Assembly (NCBI RefSeq): GCF_900112845.1
Contig: NZ_FONG01000002.1
Location: 1-64,000, forward strand
Direction: 5' to 3'
Length of the DNA: 64,000 nt
Source of the DNA: Actinacidiphila alni
GTDB taxonomy: Bacteria > Actinomycetota > Actinomycetes > Streptomycetales > Streptomycetaceae
Below the pieces are notes generated by a model. The model saw only the letters and a program-made list of their open reading frames with translations, made no database searches and was not told the origin of the DNA. Below, piece by piece: positions 1 through 8,140 of this stretch (positions are counted from its first letter, which is position 1; every line of letters starts with the position of its first letter). A program made the translations under genes and the position numbers.

Positions 1-375
1 TGCCATGGGCGCGCCCTTGACGCCGTTGCCGTCGCTGTCGGCCGCGCCGATCTCGACCATGTCCGGGGACGGCGAGCGGTCCACGACCGGCAGGACGTTC
101 CCGGCGTCGTCGGTCACCCGGATGTTGGAGGTGCCCGCGTACAGGACGAGCCGCAGGAACGCGTCCGTGCTCGGCGGCGCGGCCACCGTCAGATCGATAT
201 CCCCGGCAGCCCCGTACATGTCGATGCTCTGACTGTGGCTGACCGTCACCGACGGCACGACCGGGGCATCGGCACCGTCCGCACGCGCGGACGCGACGGG
301 CACCAGGCCGATCAGCGGAGCCAGAACCGCGGCGGCCAGCGCAACGCGACGAGAACGGCGAAGGCGAATACGCAA
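1..375 (-). CDS. Secreted protein of unknown function (C-terminal part outside window)
   Basis: The visible 125 codons begin with a TTG at 375, seven bases after a good AAAGGA ribosome binding site. An Arg-rich n-region (LRIRLRRSRR), a hydrophobic core rich in Ala, Val and Leu, and an Ala-x-Ala-type cleavage area near residue 32 make a clear Sec signal peptide. The exported part looks like a beta-sandwich, with phrases such as VTVSHSQSIDMYG and LRLVLYAGTSNIRVTDDAGN. No catalytic motif is visible. The frame stays open to the window edge, so the product is incomplete. Function is not recognised. It could be an adhesion or binding module; the start is inferred from the ribosome binding site. Confidence 0.65.
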   Translation of the reverse strand, partial: MRIRLRRSRRVALAAAVLAPLIGLVPVASARADGADAPVVPSVTVSHSQSIDMYGAAGDIDLTVAAPPSTDAFLRLVLYAGTSNIRVTDDAGNVLPVVDRSPSPDMVEIGAADSDGNGVKGAPMA

Positions 376-748
376 CGTACGTCCTTTCAGTGCCGATGCC
401 GGTCGGGAGACCGTGGTGGGTGCGGGACGCCAGGGAGCCGAATCGCCCTCGGCGAGACGGTTGTGGATCGAGCCGGGGCCGAGACCGCCCGTGGACCGAG
501 GACGTCTCCTTGTTCCCTGCACCGAGATCGGACCGCACCGTCGAATTCGACGCCGTCGCGCCGTGCCCCGCCGCACCGTAGAAGCAGAAGACGCGGAACC
601 CGCGCCAATGCCCGCGTCAAAGGAGTCCCCCCACGAAACGCCCCGCCCACACATGCGTGCGAAGAAGATCACACCTTACACGGGCCCGGAACCCCGTTGC
701 TGGAGTCATGCAGGAGCAACGGGGGGGCCGGGCCGGGGGCGCGGTGGG
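376..748. other. Intergenic stretch between two minus-strand genes
   Basis: This 373-base gap lies between the TTG-started secreted gene and the stop of the arabinofuranosidase gene. It holds the terminator hairpin listed at 692-724 and presumably the promoter of the gene at 1-375. Several open frames cross it, but none has a ribosome binding site with coherent codon use, so no gene is called. Confidence 0.5.
692..724 (-). terminator. Hairpin terminator after the GH54 gene
   Basis: A perfect 10-base-pair stem (CCCCGTTGCT pairing with AGCAACGGGG) closes a 13-base loop, about 25 bases beyond the stop of the minus-strand arabinofuranosidase gene. There is no U tract, which is usual for high-GC actinomycetes. 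Confidence 0.6.
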
Positions 749-2278
749 TCAGGCGGGGGTCAGGTCGAATTCTTCCCAGGGGCCCACTGCTGTGCGGTTG
801 GCGATCAAGGGGGAAGCGCCGGCGGATTCGGCGGTGACGAGGTGTTGGTTGTTGTAGGCGCGGAGGCTGACGCTGCCGTCGGGGTTGTGGAGGAGGTAGA
901 AGGTCTCCCAGGGGCCGGGGCCGCCGCGGTTGGCGATCAGGGGGGAATCGCCCTTGTTCTCGGCGGTGACCCATTGGTTGTCGGAGTGGGCCTTGAGATT
1001 CACGGTGCCGTTGTTGTTGGCGACCATGGTGAAGGTCTCGTTCGTGCCGACGGAGGTGGCGTCGGCGATGAGTGAGGTGGTGCTGTTGGGGGCGTCGACG
1101 TATTTGCCGTTGGCGTGCGCCTTGAGGCTGATGACCGAGGTGGTGGGGGGCGGGAAGGTGGTGGTGTTGTCGGCGTATCCGGCCGCGGTGATGTTGGCCT
1201 GGACGGCGTTCTCGGTCGCGTCGGACGGGAAGCCGCGGGTGACGGCGCCCTCGAAGAACTCCCCCGTGCCCATGGGGCTGTTGTCGCCGCCGGTGCCCAA
1301 CTCGATGGAGGGCTGCACCTTCATCGGGTTGTAGCCGTTGGGGAGGGCGCCGGAATACGACTGGGTGAGCCCGCCCGACTGCCCGTTGCCGTATTTCAGG
1401 GTGAAGTTCGTCGTGCCGTTGTTCTTCTCCCAGGCGCTGACGAACGAGCCGGTCTCACTGGGGATGGTGGGCGGGTTGGGGCCCGCGGCGCTGAAGTACA
1501 TGCCGTTCTCGAGGTCGCCGCCGACCCAGGGGCCAGGGCCGGTGCAGCCACCGGTCCAGCAGGCGGAGCCGTAATAGATCGCGTTCATGGTCGCGTTGCC
1601 GTCGTCGGAGTCGTCCGTCTCGGCCGAGCCGAAGTCGAAGCAGCAACTGCTGCTGACGAGATTCGACGACGTGAGCATGTAGATGCCCTCGGGCTGCGAG
1701 CCGGTGGGGACGTTCTTGGCGGCGTTGTTGCGGTAGCCCGTACCGATGTTGTTGAACAGCACGCCGTACGCGTGCCGGCCGCCGATGGTGACCGGCAGGG
1801 CCATCGCGTCGGCGCCGATGTCCGAGCCGTTCGGGCCGGGACCGGAGAGGCTGCCCGAGCAGCCGGGGCAGGAACTCCCGGGCGAGATCGGCAGGTTGTT
1901 GGCGTTCGGCGTCTGGTCGTACAGCTCGGTGATGGTGCAGGTCGTGCCCGCGCAGAAGGAGTCCTGCGGCGCCGCGTCGACGGGGCCGCCGGCGGACGCG
2001 AGGCCGATGTTCCGTGCGCCGTGGTCCGAGTCGCGCTGGATCTGGTACAGCGGGCCGTTGTACGAGGCGAACATCGCGCGGGTGGTGCTGTACGCCGCGG
2101 CGCACGGCGTACCGCCCGACGCGTAAATGTCGCACGGCCCCGGTGCGGCCGCCGCGGCGCGCGTCGCCGTCGTGCCGAGGACCGGCACCGCGATCGCCAC
2201 CGCCAGCAGGAACGCCAGCAGCAGCCGCGTTCTGCGGCGGAGCGGGGATCGGAGTAAGGACAGGGATGTGGCCAGCAC
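749..2278 (-). CDS. Secreted GH54-type alpha-L-arabinofuranosidase with C-terminal beta-trefoil
   Basis: The 509-residue product should cleave terminal alpha-L-arabinofuranosyl units from plant arabinan and arabinoxylan outside the cell. The GTG at 2278 follows GGGAGG by five bases. Residues 1-45 are a signal peptide (RRRTRLLLAFLLAVAIAVPV core). The mature protein starts with the family hallmark GPCDIYASGGTPCAAAYSTT and runs through a Cys-rich beta-sandwich of about 330 residues. The segment CCFDFGSAETD carries the Glu expected as GH54 nucleophile. The last 130 residues contain three similar blocks (VSLRAYNNQHLVTAE, PLIANR), a fascin- or arabinose-binding-like trefoil. Family assignment is from recognised motifs. 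A GH43 enzyme at 31048 may share the same substrates. Confidence 0.82.
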   Translation of the reverse strand: MLATSLSLLRSPLRRRTRLLLAFLLAVAIAVPVLGTTATRAAAAAPGPCDIYASGGTPCAAAYSTTRAMFASYNGPLYQIQRDSDHGARNIGLASAGGPVDAAPQDSFCAGTTCTITELYDQTPNANNLPISPGSSCPGCSGSLSGPGPNGSDIGADAMALPVTIGGRHAYGVLFNNIGTGYRNNAAKNVPTGSQPEGIYMLTSSNLVSSSCCFDFGSAETDDSDDGNATMNAIYYGSACWTGGCTGPGPWVGGDLENGMYFSAAGPNPPTIPSETGSFVSAWEKNNGTTNFTLKYGNGQSGGLTQSYSGALPNGYNPMKVQPSIELGTGGDNSPMGTGEFFEGAVTRGFPSDATENAVQANITAAGYADNTTTFPPPTTSVISLKAHANGKYVDAPNSTTSLIADATSVGTNETFTMVANNNGTVNLKAHSDNQWVTAENKGDSPLIANRGGPGPWETFYLLHNPDGSVSLRAYNNQHLVTAESAGASPLIANRTAVGPWEEFDLTPA

Positions 2279-2684
2279 AAATGCCTCCCGGAAAGTGTGA
2301 TGGTGCCCTTCCGCCCGTGGCATGAGCCGGATCGCGGCTGCGCTTGTCGCCGGGCGCGGTCTGAGATCGCCGGTTGTGCTCAGCACGCACCGAATCGGCG
2401 GCGTCCCGTGTGGCGCAGCACACATGTTCAGCCGACACTAGGCACAAGTCAAGGGAGCGAGCGCACAACACCGCACAGTTCTGGGGAAGTTCAGGACAAA
2501 GCCGAGATGGATCATCGACTCTTATGCGCAATCCGAGCACAAGGGGCGGCGTCCACGGCGGCGGCGGTGAACGGACGACCCGCGCGTGTGGCGTACAGAG
2601 GCGCCGGCGCGCCGGTCGGTAGGGTCGCGGTGCCGCCGTACGGAATGGGCGGGAAAAGGGTGTTCGTCCGCCCAGCCCCCTTGT
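2279..2684. other. Divergent intergenic region
   Basis: The gap lies between the divergent GH54 and chloride-channel genes. On the minus strand a TTGACT with a GAACAT 17 bases downstream (around 2425-2453) is a possible promoter for the GH54 gene. The chloride-channel frame is open from a GTG at 2586, so that gene may begin inside this stretch. No other gene or clear operator is seen. Confidence 0.35.
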
Positions 2685-4166
2685 GTGTTCCGCGGCACCG
2701 TCACGAGGAGCGCCGCCATCGCCGAGTCAGCTGAACCAGCCGAATCCGCCGGTTCAGTCGCAGCCGCCGGGTCCGACCGGTCCGCCGGACCCGGCCGGCC
2801 ACGTACGCAGCAAGCCGTCCTGCGGGACACGCTGCTACGGCCGGGCTACCTCACCACACTGCTGCTCTGCGGCCTGATCGGCATCCCCGTCTCACTGCTC
2901 GCGTTCTGGTTCCTGGCCGCCCTGCACGAGATCGAGCACATCGTGTGGGTCACCTGGCCGCACGCACTCGGGCACAGCGCGCCGCCGTGGTGGTGGCCGC
3001 TGCCGATGGCGGTGGTGCCCGCGGTGGGCGGGGCGCTGGCGGTGCGGTATCTGCCCGGGCGCGGCGGCCACGTACCGGCCGCCGGACTGCACCCCGGCGG
3101 GGCGTCGGTGGCCGCGCTGCCCAGCGTCGTCCTGGCCGCGGTCTGCTGCCTGCCGTGGGGCGTGGTGCTCGGCCCCGAGGCACCACTGATCGCCCTCGGC
3201 GGCGGGCTGGCGCTGCTCTTCCGCGATCTGCTGCGGGCGCCGGGCGGGCGTACGGGCACCTCGCCGGCGGGCAGCTCACCGGCGGGCACTTCGCCGGCTG
3301 GCACGACATCGACGGTCACGGCATCGGCGGGCACCGCGCTGGTAGGCGCCGCCGGTTCGGCCGCCGCCGTCTCGGCGATCTTCGGCAATCCGCTGGTCGG
3401 CGCGATCCTGCTGATGGAGGTCGCCGGGGCGGGCGGCCCGCGGCTGTTCGCGGTGATGCTGCCCGTCCTGCTGGCCAGCGGGGTCGGCTCGGTCGTCTTC
3501 ACGGGCTTCGGCCGCTGGACCGGGCTCCAGGTCGGCGGGCTGAAGCTGGGGCTGCCCGCGCCGCCGCGGCTGGACACCGGCGATGTGGTCTGGTCGGTGC
3601 TGACGGCCGTCGTCATCGGCGCGGCCGTGCACGGACTGCTGGTGCTCGGGCGGCGGGTCGCCGTACCGGCAGCGGCCCGGCCGCTGCCGGTGATCGCGGC
3701 GTGCGCGGCCGGCATGGCGCTGTGCGTCGCGCTGTACGCGGCGACGACCGGCCGCTCGCCCGCCGAGGCGGCGCTGTCCGGGCAGGCCGCGCTCGCCGGA
3801 CTCGCGCGGGACCCGCACTCCTGGCCCGTCGGCGCGCTGATCGCGGTGCTGGCCTTCAAGGGCGCCGCGTACGCCCTGTGCCTGGGCAGTCTGCGCGGCG
3901 GCCCGATCTTCCCCGCACTCTTCCTGGGCGGCGCCGCCGGCGTCCTGCTCGCGCCGCTGCCCGGTTACGGGGTGGTGCCCGCGATGGCCGCGGGCATGGC
4001 GGCCGCGGCCACCGCGGCCCTGCGCCTGCCAGTCAGTTCGGTCGTCCTGGTCGCGCTCTTGGTGGGCCGTACGGACGCGCTGCCCGTGATCATCCTCGCC
4101 GCGGTCGTCTCCTTCACCGTCACCACCCTCGCGCCGCAGGGCCCGGACGTGGCGCCGGAACGGTAG
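2685..4166 (+). CDS. ClC-family chloride channel or Cl-/H+ antiporter
   Basis: A polytopic membrane protein that moves chloride across the cytoplasmic membrane. From the GTG at 2685 it has 493 residues. A hydrophilic N-terminus rich in Ala, Ser and Pro precedes about ten hydrophobic helices. Two ClC selectivity signatures are present: GPEAP (GKEGP-type) and GGPIFPALFLGG (GGIFxPS-type). No C-terminal CBS domain follows, as in short bacterial ClCs. The start is uncertain: no good ribosome binding site precedes 2685, and an in-frame GTG at 2586 is possible. The segment of repeated APAGSSPAGTSPAGT-like residues near position 200 is a repetitive loop. It converges with the SUMF1-like gene. Confidence 0.8.
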   Translation: MFRGTVTRSAAIAESAEPAESAGSVAAAGSDRSAGPGRPRTQQAVLRDTLLRPGYLTTLLLCGLIGIPVSLLAFWFLAALHEIEHIVWVTWPHALGHSAPPWWWPLPMAVVPAVGGALAVRYLPGRGGHVPAAGLHPGGASVAALPSVVLAAVCCLPWGVVLGPEAPLIALGGGLALLFRDLLRAPGGRTGTSPAGSSPAGTSPAGTTSTVTASAGTALVGAAGSAAAVSAIFGNPLVGAILLMEVAGAGGPRLFAVMLPVLLASGVGSVVFTGFGRWTGLQVGGLKLGLPAPPRLDTGDVVWSVLTAVVIGAAVHGLLVLGRRVAVPAAARPLPVIAACAAGMALCVALYAATTGRSPAEAALSGQAALAGLARDPHSWPVGALIAVLAFKGAAYALCLGSLRGGPIFPALFLGGAAGVLLAPLPGYGVVPAMAAGMAAAATAALRLPVSSVVLVALLVGRTDALPVIILAAVVSFTVTTLAPQGPDVAPER

Positions 4167-4186
4167 GGGGCGCCGGAACGGTAGGG
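4151..4186 (+). repeat. 18-base tandem duplication spanning the stop codon
   Basis: GGCGCCGGAACGGTAGGG occurs twice in direct succession. The first copy holds the last codons and TAG stop of the chloride-channel gene, and the second lies just behind it. The duplication leaves the protein unchanged and looks like recent replication slippage. Confidence 0.8.
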
Positions 4187-4447
4187 GTGCTGCGGCAGGG
4201 GGTCGTCCCGCGGGAGAGGGCGGGAACGGGGGCGAAGACGCCGCGGGTTCCATCAGGGCGGGGAGCAGGTCGGGTCCGTACCGCTGGTGCGCGTGGACGG
4301 GGAGGGCGAACCGCCCTACGGGAACGGTCGGTTCGCACGCGGGACGCGGATCTGAACCGCGGAAGCGGGGCGCACGGCCGGCGCTCGCCGGATTGCTCTA
4401 CGCGCTCTACGCGCCTCCGCAGCCGGTCCTCGGGACGGTCAGAACGG

Positions 4448-5305
4448 TCAGAGGGGAAGAACGGGCCGCGTGGAAAAGTCCTCGCAGAGCCCTTCGCCTT
4501 CCGGGCCGTACACGAATTCGGCCATGCCCGGATTCCGGTTGGCCGTGGCCAGGGGCAGCCAGCCGAGCAGATTCCCGTAGCCGCCGCACACGGACTCGCC
4601 GCCGTCTCCGCCGTGAACGCCGGTGGCGTCGCTCGTGACTTCCGCGCGGTAGGTGTCGTAGGCGATGCGCAGGCCGAAGGCGTTCGGACGGTGCTGGGGT
4701 CCGGCGATGTCGTCGTAGGGAATGCGGTCGAGGGGGCAGTCGGCGCCCCACCGGAAGAGGGTGTCCGCGCCGGCGCCGCAGGCGTGCTCCCACTCGTCGG
4801 ACGTCGGCATCCGCAGGCCGCGCGCGGCGAGCACGCCGGGCATGTCGGCCGGGGGTTCGGTCAGGTCCTCGTCCTCGACGGCCATGAGCACGGCGGGCAG
4901 GGTGACCGTCCGCCGTGGGCTGAGGAATTGGGCGAGGTGGGACCGCAGGTCGGGGCCGTGACCGAAGCCCTGGTCGAGGCTTGCCGCGTAGTCGGCGGTC
5001 TGGGCCGCGGTGGGCTGCCAGCGCTCCGGGTCGAACCCGAGCGTGAGGGTGCCGCCGGGTATGAGGGCGAAAAGCTGCGGCTCGGGCCCGTCGGGTCCCG
5101 GCCCGGCCGGCTCCCGCTCGATCCGGACGCGGTGCAGCGGCGCGCCCAAGTGCTCGACGGTGTCGACGCCGACGACGCGGCCCTGCGCCAGGGCCGCCGC
5201 CTCCTGGGCGACACGGCGGGCGGCCGGCAGGTCGAAGGACCGCCATTGGGCGAGGGTGAGATCGGCGAGAGTCACGTACCGCAGTGTTCCACCGGGGTAC
5301 GACAC
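4448..5305 (-). CDS. SUMF1/EgtB-like fold protein of unknown function
   Basis: The 285-residue cytosolic product has no signal peptide. Its second half carries the formylglycine-generating-enzyme-like signature MPTSDEWEHACGAGADTLFRWG followed by an NAFGLRI...GGYGNLLGWLP core, typical of the SUMF1/EgtB/PvdO superfamily. The catalytic Cys pair of true sulfatase-activating enzymes is not evident, and no sulfatase gene is near, so the function is unassigned. The N-terminal 110 residues (LADLTLAQWRSFDLPAARRVAQEAAALAQ) look like a separate helical domain. The GTG start at 5305 is a choice; a GTG at 5275 is possible. The DedA gene stops only eight bases upstream, so the two may be co-transcribed. 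Confidence 0.6.
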   Translation of the reverse strand: MSYPGGTLRYVTLADLTLAQWRSFDLPAARRVAQEAAALAQGRVVGVDTVEHLGAPLHRVRIEREPAGPGPDGPEPQLFALIPGGTLTLGFDPERWQPTAAQTADYAASLDQGFGHGPDLRSHLAQFLSPRRTVTLPAVLMAVEDEDLTEPPADMPGVLAARGLRMPTSDEWEHACGAGADTLFRWGADCPLDRIPYDDIAGPQHRPNAFGLRIAYDTYRAEVTSDATGVHGGDGGESVCGGYGNLLGWLPLATANRNPGMAEFVYGPEGEGLCEDFSTRPVLPL

Positions 5306-5313
5306 CGTCCCGG

Positions 5314-5955
5314 TCAGCCCTCGTCCGCCGCCGAGCGGCGGCGTCGGTGGCGGAGGATCGCGCGGGTGATCAGGGCCGCGGCCAGGAGGGCGGCCGCGAG
5401 GAGGAAGTAGAGGGAGTAGCGGTTGATCTGGGTGTAGATGGTGGTGATGTGGTTGCCGGCCGTGTAGCCGACGGCGGTCCACAGGCCGACCCAGAGGGCG
5501 GCGCCCAGGGCGTTGAAGGCGAGGAAGCGGCGCCAGTGCATGCGGGTGACGCCGGCGATGATGCCGTTGGCCTGGCGCAGGCCCTCGATGAAGCGGGCGA
5601 TCGTGACGACCTTGCCGCCGTGCCGGGTGAAGAAGCCCTCGGCCTTGTCGAAGCGTTCCGGGGTGAGAAAGACGTACTTGCCGTAGCGCAGGACGAGGGG
5701 GCGGCCGCCGGTGCGGCCGATCAGATAGCCGATGTTGTCGCCGATCAGGGCGGCGAGGAAGCCGATCACGGCGACGGCGACGATGTTGAGCTGCCCGGCG
5801 CCCGCGTACAGCGCCGCGGCGATCAGGATCGTCTCGCCGGGGGCCGGGACCCCGAAGTCCTCGACGAGGACGAGGCCGCCCACGGCCCAATAGCCCCAGT
5901 GGTTCAGCACCGGCGCGAGGCCGCCCAGCACGCCCGGCAGGGGTGATGCGCTCAT
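5314..5955 (-). CDS. DedA-family membrane protein
   Basis: The 213-residue product begins with an ATG behind AAAGGGG. The DedA/SNARE-associated signature EDFGVPAPGETILIAAALYAG is present, followed by GDNIGYLIGRTGG and the conserved basic region RFIEGLRQANGIIAGVTRMHWRRF. These are characteristic of DedA proteins, which act as lipid scramblases or flippases in undecaprenyl-phosphate recycling and membrane homeostasis. Four to five hydrophobic segments span the chain and the C-terminus is Arg-rich (RHRRRR). It probably heads a two-gene unit with the SUMF1-like gene. Family membership is confident, the exact substrate is not. Confidence 0.88.
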   Translation of the reverse strand: MSASPLPGVLGGLAPVLNHWGYWAVGGLVLVEDFGVPAPGETILIAAALYAGAGQLNIVAVAVIGFLAALIGDNIGYLIGRTGGRPLVLRYGKYVFLTPERFDKAEGFFTRHGGKVVTIARFIEGLRQANGIIAGVTRMHWRRFLAFNALGAALWVGLWTAVGYTAGNHITTIYTQINRYSLYFLLAAALLAAALITRAILRHRRRRSAADEG

Positions 5956-5990
5956 CCGGCGGCCCCTTTCGTACGTCCGACCGCTCCCCC

Positions 5991-6002
5991 CGTTGTACAA
6001 CG
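5991..6002. promoter_or_regulatory. 12-base perfect palindrome upstream of dedA-like gene
   Basis: CGTTGTACAACG is a perfect palindrome 36 bases before the DedA start, in the expected promoter region of that gene. It is a plausible repressor operator, but no cognate regulator can be named. Confidence 0.35.
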
Positions 6003-6058
6003 CGTCTTTCCGCCGCGCGTTCCCGGTGGGGCCACGGTGCGGCGGGTCTACGGCGGGG

Positions 6059-7249
6059 CTACGGCGCCGCCCGCCGCGAAGGCGCCGGGCCGAGGCGGGC
6101 GAAGGAGCGGGTGAGGCCGCGCTTGAGGAGGCGGGACAGCGGGCGCTCGACGAAGCGGTGGACGAGGTAGCTGAGGGCGAGCATGAGGGCGATGACGGCG
6201 GCGACCAGCAGCCGCGGGTCGGCCGCGTCGCGGAAGTAGTGGATGATGTCGGTCCCCACCGCGTAGTGCAGCAGGTAGAAGGGGTACGTGAGGGAGCCGG
6301 CGGTCGCCAGCCACTTCCACTGGAGGCGGTCGGTGAGGCCGACCGCGACGCCGACCATGAAGAGCAGGAAGACGGTGTAGAGCAGCAGCGCGCCGCGCCA
6401 GCTCGACACGTGCTCCACGGTGTCGATGCGCTTGGCGAGTTCGCTCTGCGCCATCAGCCAGGACATCCCGAGGATGCCCCACAGCAGCATGTCCTGCCCG
6501 AAGCGGTGCATCAGGTACAGGGCGAGGCCGGCGATGAAGTACCAGGCGGCGTCCGGGTCGGCGAGCAGCGTCAGGGCGGGCAGCCCGGCCACGGGCGCGA
6601 GGGCGGCGGCCACGCCCCACGCGCAGCAGAAGACGACGACCTTGCGGTAGGTGAGGCCGCCCGCCACGACCAGCAGGAAGACCAGGTAGAAGCGCAGCTC
6701 CGACCAGAGCGTCCAGTAGACGCCGTCGACGTCCGCGATGTGCGAACCCTGTTGCAGCATCGAGAGGTTGAAGAGCATGTCGCGCCCGGAGACCGGCGGC
6801 TTGAACACCGCGGGCCACAGCGTCAGCACGGCGCCGGTGAACAGCACACCGAACCAGTACGCCGGATACAGCCGGATCACCCGCGAGACGAAGAAGTCCC
6901 GCGGCCCGCGCCCCCAGCACGACATGCAGATCACGAAGCCGCTGATGACGAAGAAGATCTCGACGCCGATCCAGCCGTACGACGTCACCCGGAACACATT
7001 CGGGAAGATGTCGGAGGACGGGCGGCCCCAGATGAGGTTGTGCGGCTGGTTCACCCGCCAGGTGCCGACGTAGTGGTGGAGCGCCACCAGCAGCGCCGCG
7101 CACAGCCGCAGCGCGTCGATCACGTACAGCCGCGGCCGGGCGGCACCCGGAGCGGGGGCCGCGCCCTGTACGGGGACGGGTACGGGTGCCGCGGCGGATT
7201 CGGGTTCCGGCAGAGGAGCGGGTTCCTGCGCCGTCGCCGATTGCGTCAT
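6059..7249 (-). CDS. Acyltransferase 3 (OafA-like) membrane protein
   Basis: The 396-residue integral membrane protein belongs to the acyltransferase-3 family, which O-acylates cell-surface sugars, lipids or secondary metabolites. The family opening RLYVIDALRLCAALLVALHHY carries the conserved His. FFVISGFVICMSCWGRGPRDFFVSR-like segments follow, then about ten membrane helices and a basic C-terminal end (ERPLSRLLKRGLTRSF). A 35-residue Ala/Pro-rich leader precedes the first helix. The ATG at 7249 is the first in frame with the conserved region. It lies 103 bases downstream of the DedA gene start in the same direction; the acceptor substrate is unknown. Confidence 0.85.
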   Translation of the reverse strand: MTQSATAQEPAPLPEPESAAAPVPVPVQGAAPAPGAARPRLYVIDALRLCAALLVALHHYVGTWRVNQPHNLIWGRPSSDIFPNVFRVTSYGWIGVEIFFVISGFVICMSCWGRGPRDFFVSRVIRLYPAYWFGVLFTGAVLTLWPAVFKPPVSGRDMLFNLSMLQQGSHIADVDGVYWTLWSELRFYLVFLLVVAGGLTYRKVVVFCCAWGVAAALAPVAGLPALTLLADPDAAWYFIAGLALYLMHRFGQDMLLWGILGMSWLMAQSELAKRIDTVEHVSSWRGALLLYTVFLLFMVGVAVGLTDRLQWKWLATAGSLTYPFYLLHYAVGTDIIHYFRDAADPRLLVAAVIALMLALSYLVHRFVERPLSRLLKRGLTRSFARLGPAPSRRAAP

Positions 7250-7488
7250 GTGCTGTGTCCGCCAGTTCCGTTCCGTGGGCCGGGGCCGCCGCCTGCGCCT
7301 TCCGGGCACGCGGCCGTTCCTCAACGTAGGCGGGCCGCGCGGCGCGAAACCAGACCGGAAGGTTGAGAATCGGAACGGTTCAGCAGGATGTCATCCGACG
7401 CTCGGCAGCCCGCAAGGAAACGACCGCGAGAAGTTCACCCCCGCCGCATCAGGGCCGTGTGCCCGGCGCCCGGAAGCGGCGCGCGCGG

Positions 7489-8058
7489 TCAGGCGGCGGT
7501 GAGGGCGCGCAGCCGGGCCAGCGCCGTATGGATCACGTCCCGCAGATCGGCGTCGGCGCCGTCACCCGCGGCGAGCCACCGCTCGTACGCGACGCGGTGG
7601 ACGGCGACGCCCGTCTCGGCGGCGATGTCCGCCTCCAGGGCGTCGGTGCCGCGCTGCCGCAGCGCGTCGGCCAACGCGGCCGACAGCGCCGCGAATTTGG
7701 CCAGCTCGCGCTCGCGCAGCTCGGTGTCGGCCATGATCACGGCCTGCCGCCGCCGCGCGAACTCCCGGTCGTCGCCGAGGAGTTCGGCCACCACGTCCAG
7801 GGCGGCGGCGACCGCGTCCAGCGCGCCCGTCCCCGGCGGTACGGCGGCGAGCGCGGCGAGCGCCCGCTCCTGGAGTTCGGCGGCGCCGTCGAAGAGCACC
7901 TCGCGCTTGTCGGCGTAGTGCCGGAAGAAGGTGCGGGCGGTGACGCCGGCGCGCGCGGCGATGTCGGCGACCATCGTCTGCTCGAAACCGCGTTCCACGA
8001 AGAGCGCGAGCGCGGCCTCGCGCAGTCGGCCGCCGGCGCCGGGCTCCCACCGTCCCAT
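7489..8058 (-). CDS. TetR-family repressor of the divergent oxidoreductase gene
   Basis: The 189-residue product has an N-terminal TetR helix-turn-helix (ALFVERGFEQTMVADIAARAGVTARTFFRHYADKREVLF) and a C-terminal all-helical ligand domain. The ATG at 8058 was chosen because a TATACT -10 box ends seven bases earlier, which predicts a leaderless transcript. An upstream in-frame ATG at 8082 lies inside the operator and has no ribosome binding site. Two palindromic sites lie between this gene and the divergent quinone-oxidoreductase gene, so the protein very probably represses both genes and responds to an electrophile or quinone-like ligand; the ligand is inference. Confidence 0.88.
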   Translation of the reverse strand: MGRWEPGAGGRLREAALALFVERGFEQTMVADIAARAGVTARTFFRHYADKREVLFDGAAELQERALAALAAVPPGTGALDAVAAALDVVAELLGDDREFARRRQAVIMADTELRERELAKFAALSAALADALRQRGTDALEADIAAETGVAVHRVAYERWLAAGDGADADLRDVIHTALARLRALTAA

Positions 8059-8065
8059 GGGCACG

Positions 8066-8126
8066 AGTATAGGTGATGTCATCAGGTGACATCACCGTGC
8101 TAGTCTGATGTCACCTGATGACATCA
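8066..8126. promoter_or_regulatory. Paired operators between tetR-like gene and oxidoreductase
   Basis: Two 21-base sites, 8074-8094 and 8106-8126, are exact reverse complements of each other, and each is itself a palindrome TGATGTCA-N5-TGACATCA. The minus-strand -10 box TATACT (8066-8071) touches the left site, and the right site sits just before the GGGAGG of the oxidoreductase gene. This geometry fits binding of two TetR dimers that shut both divergent promoters. Confidence 0.85.
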
Positions 8127-8140
8127 CTGGGAGGTTTCCC

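Noticed and set aside
387..650. Possible small minus-strand gene in the gap after the first gene
   Set aside because: Codon use is random and Arg-rich, with no supporting ribosome binding site.
8059..8082. Earlier ATG at 8082 for the TetR gene
   Set aside because: It falls inside the operator and has no ribosome binding site; a -10 box directly before the ATG at 8058 favours the leaderless start.
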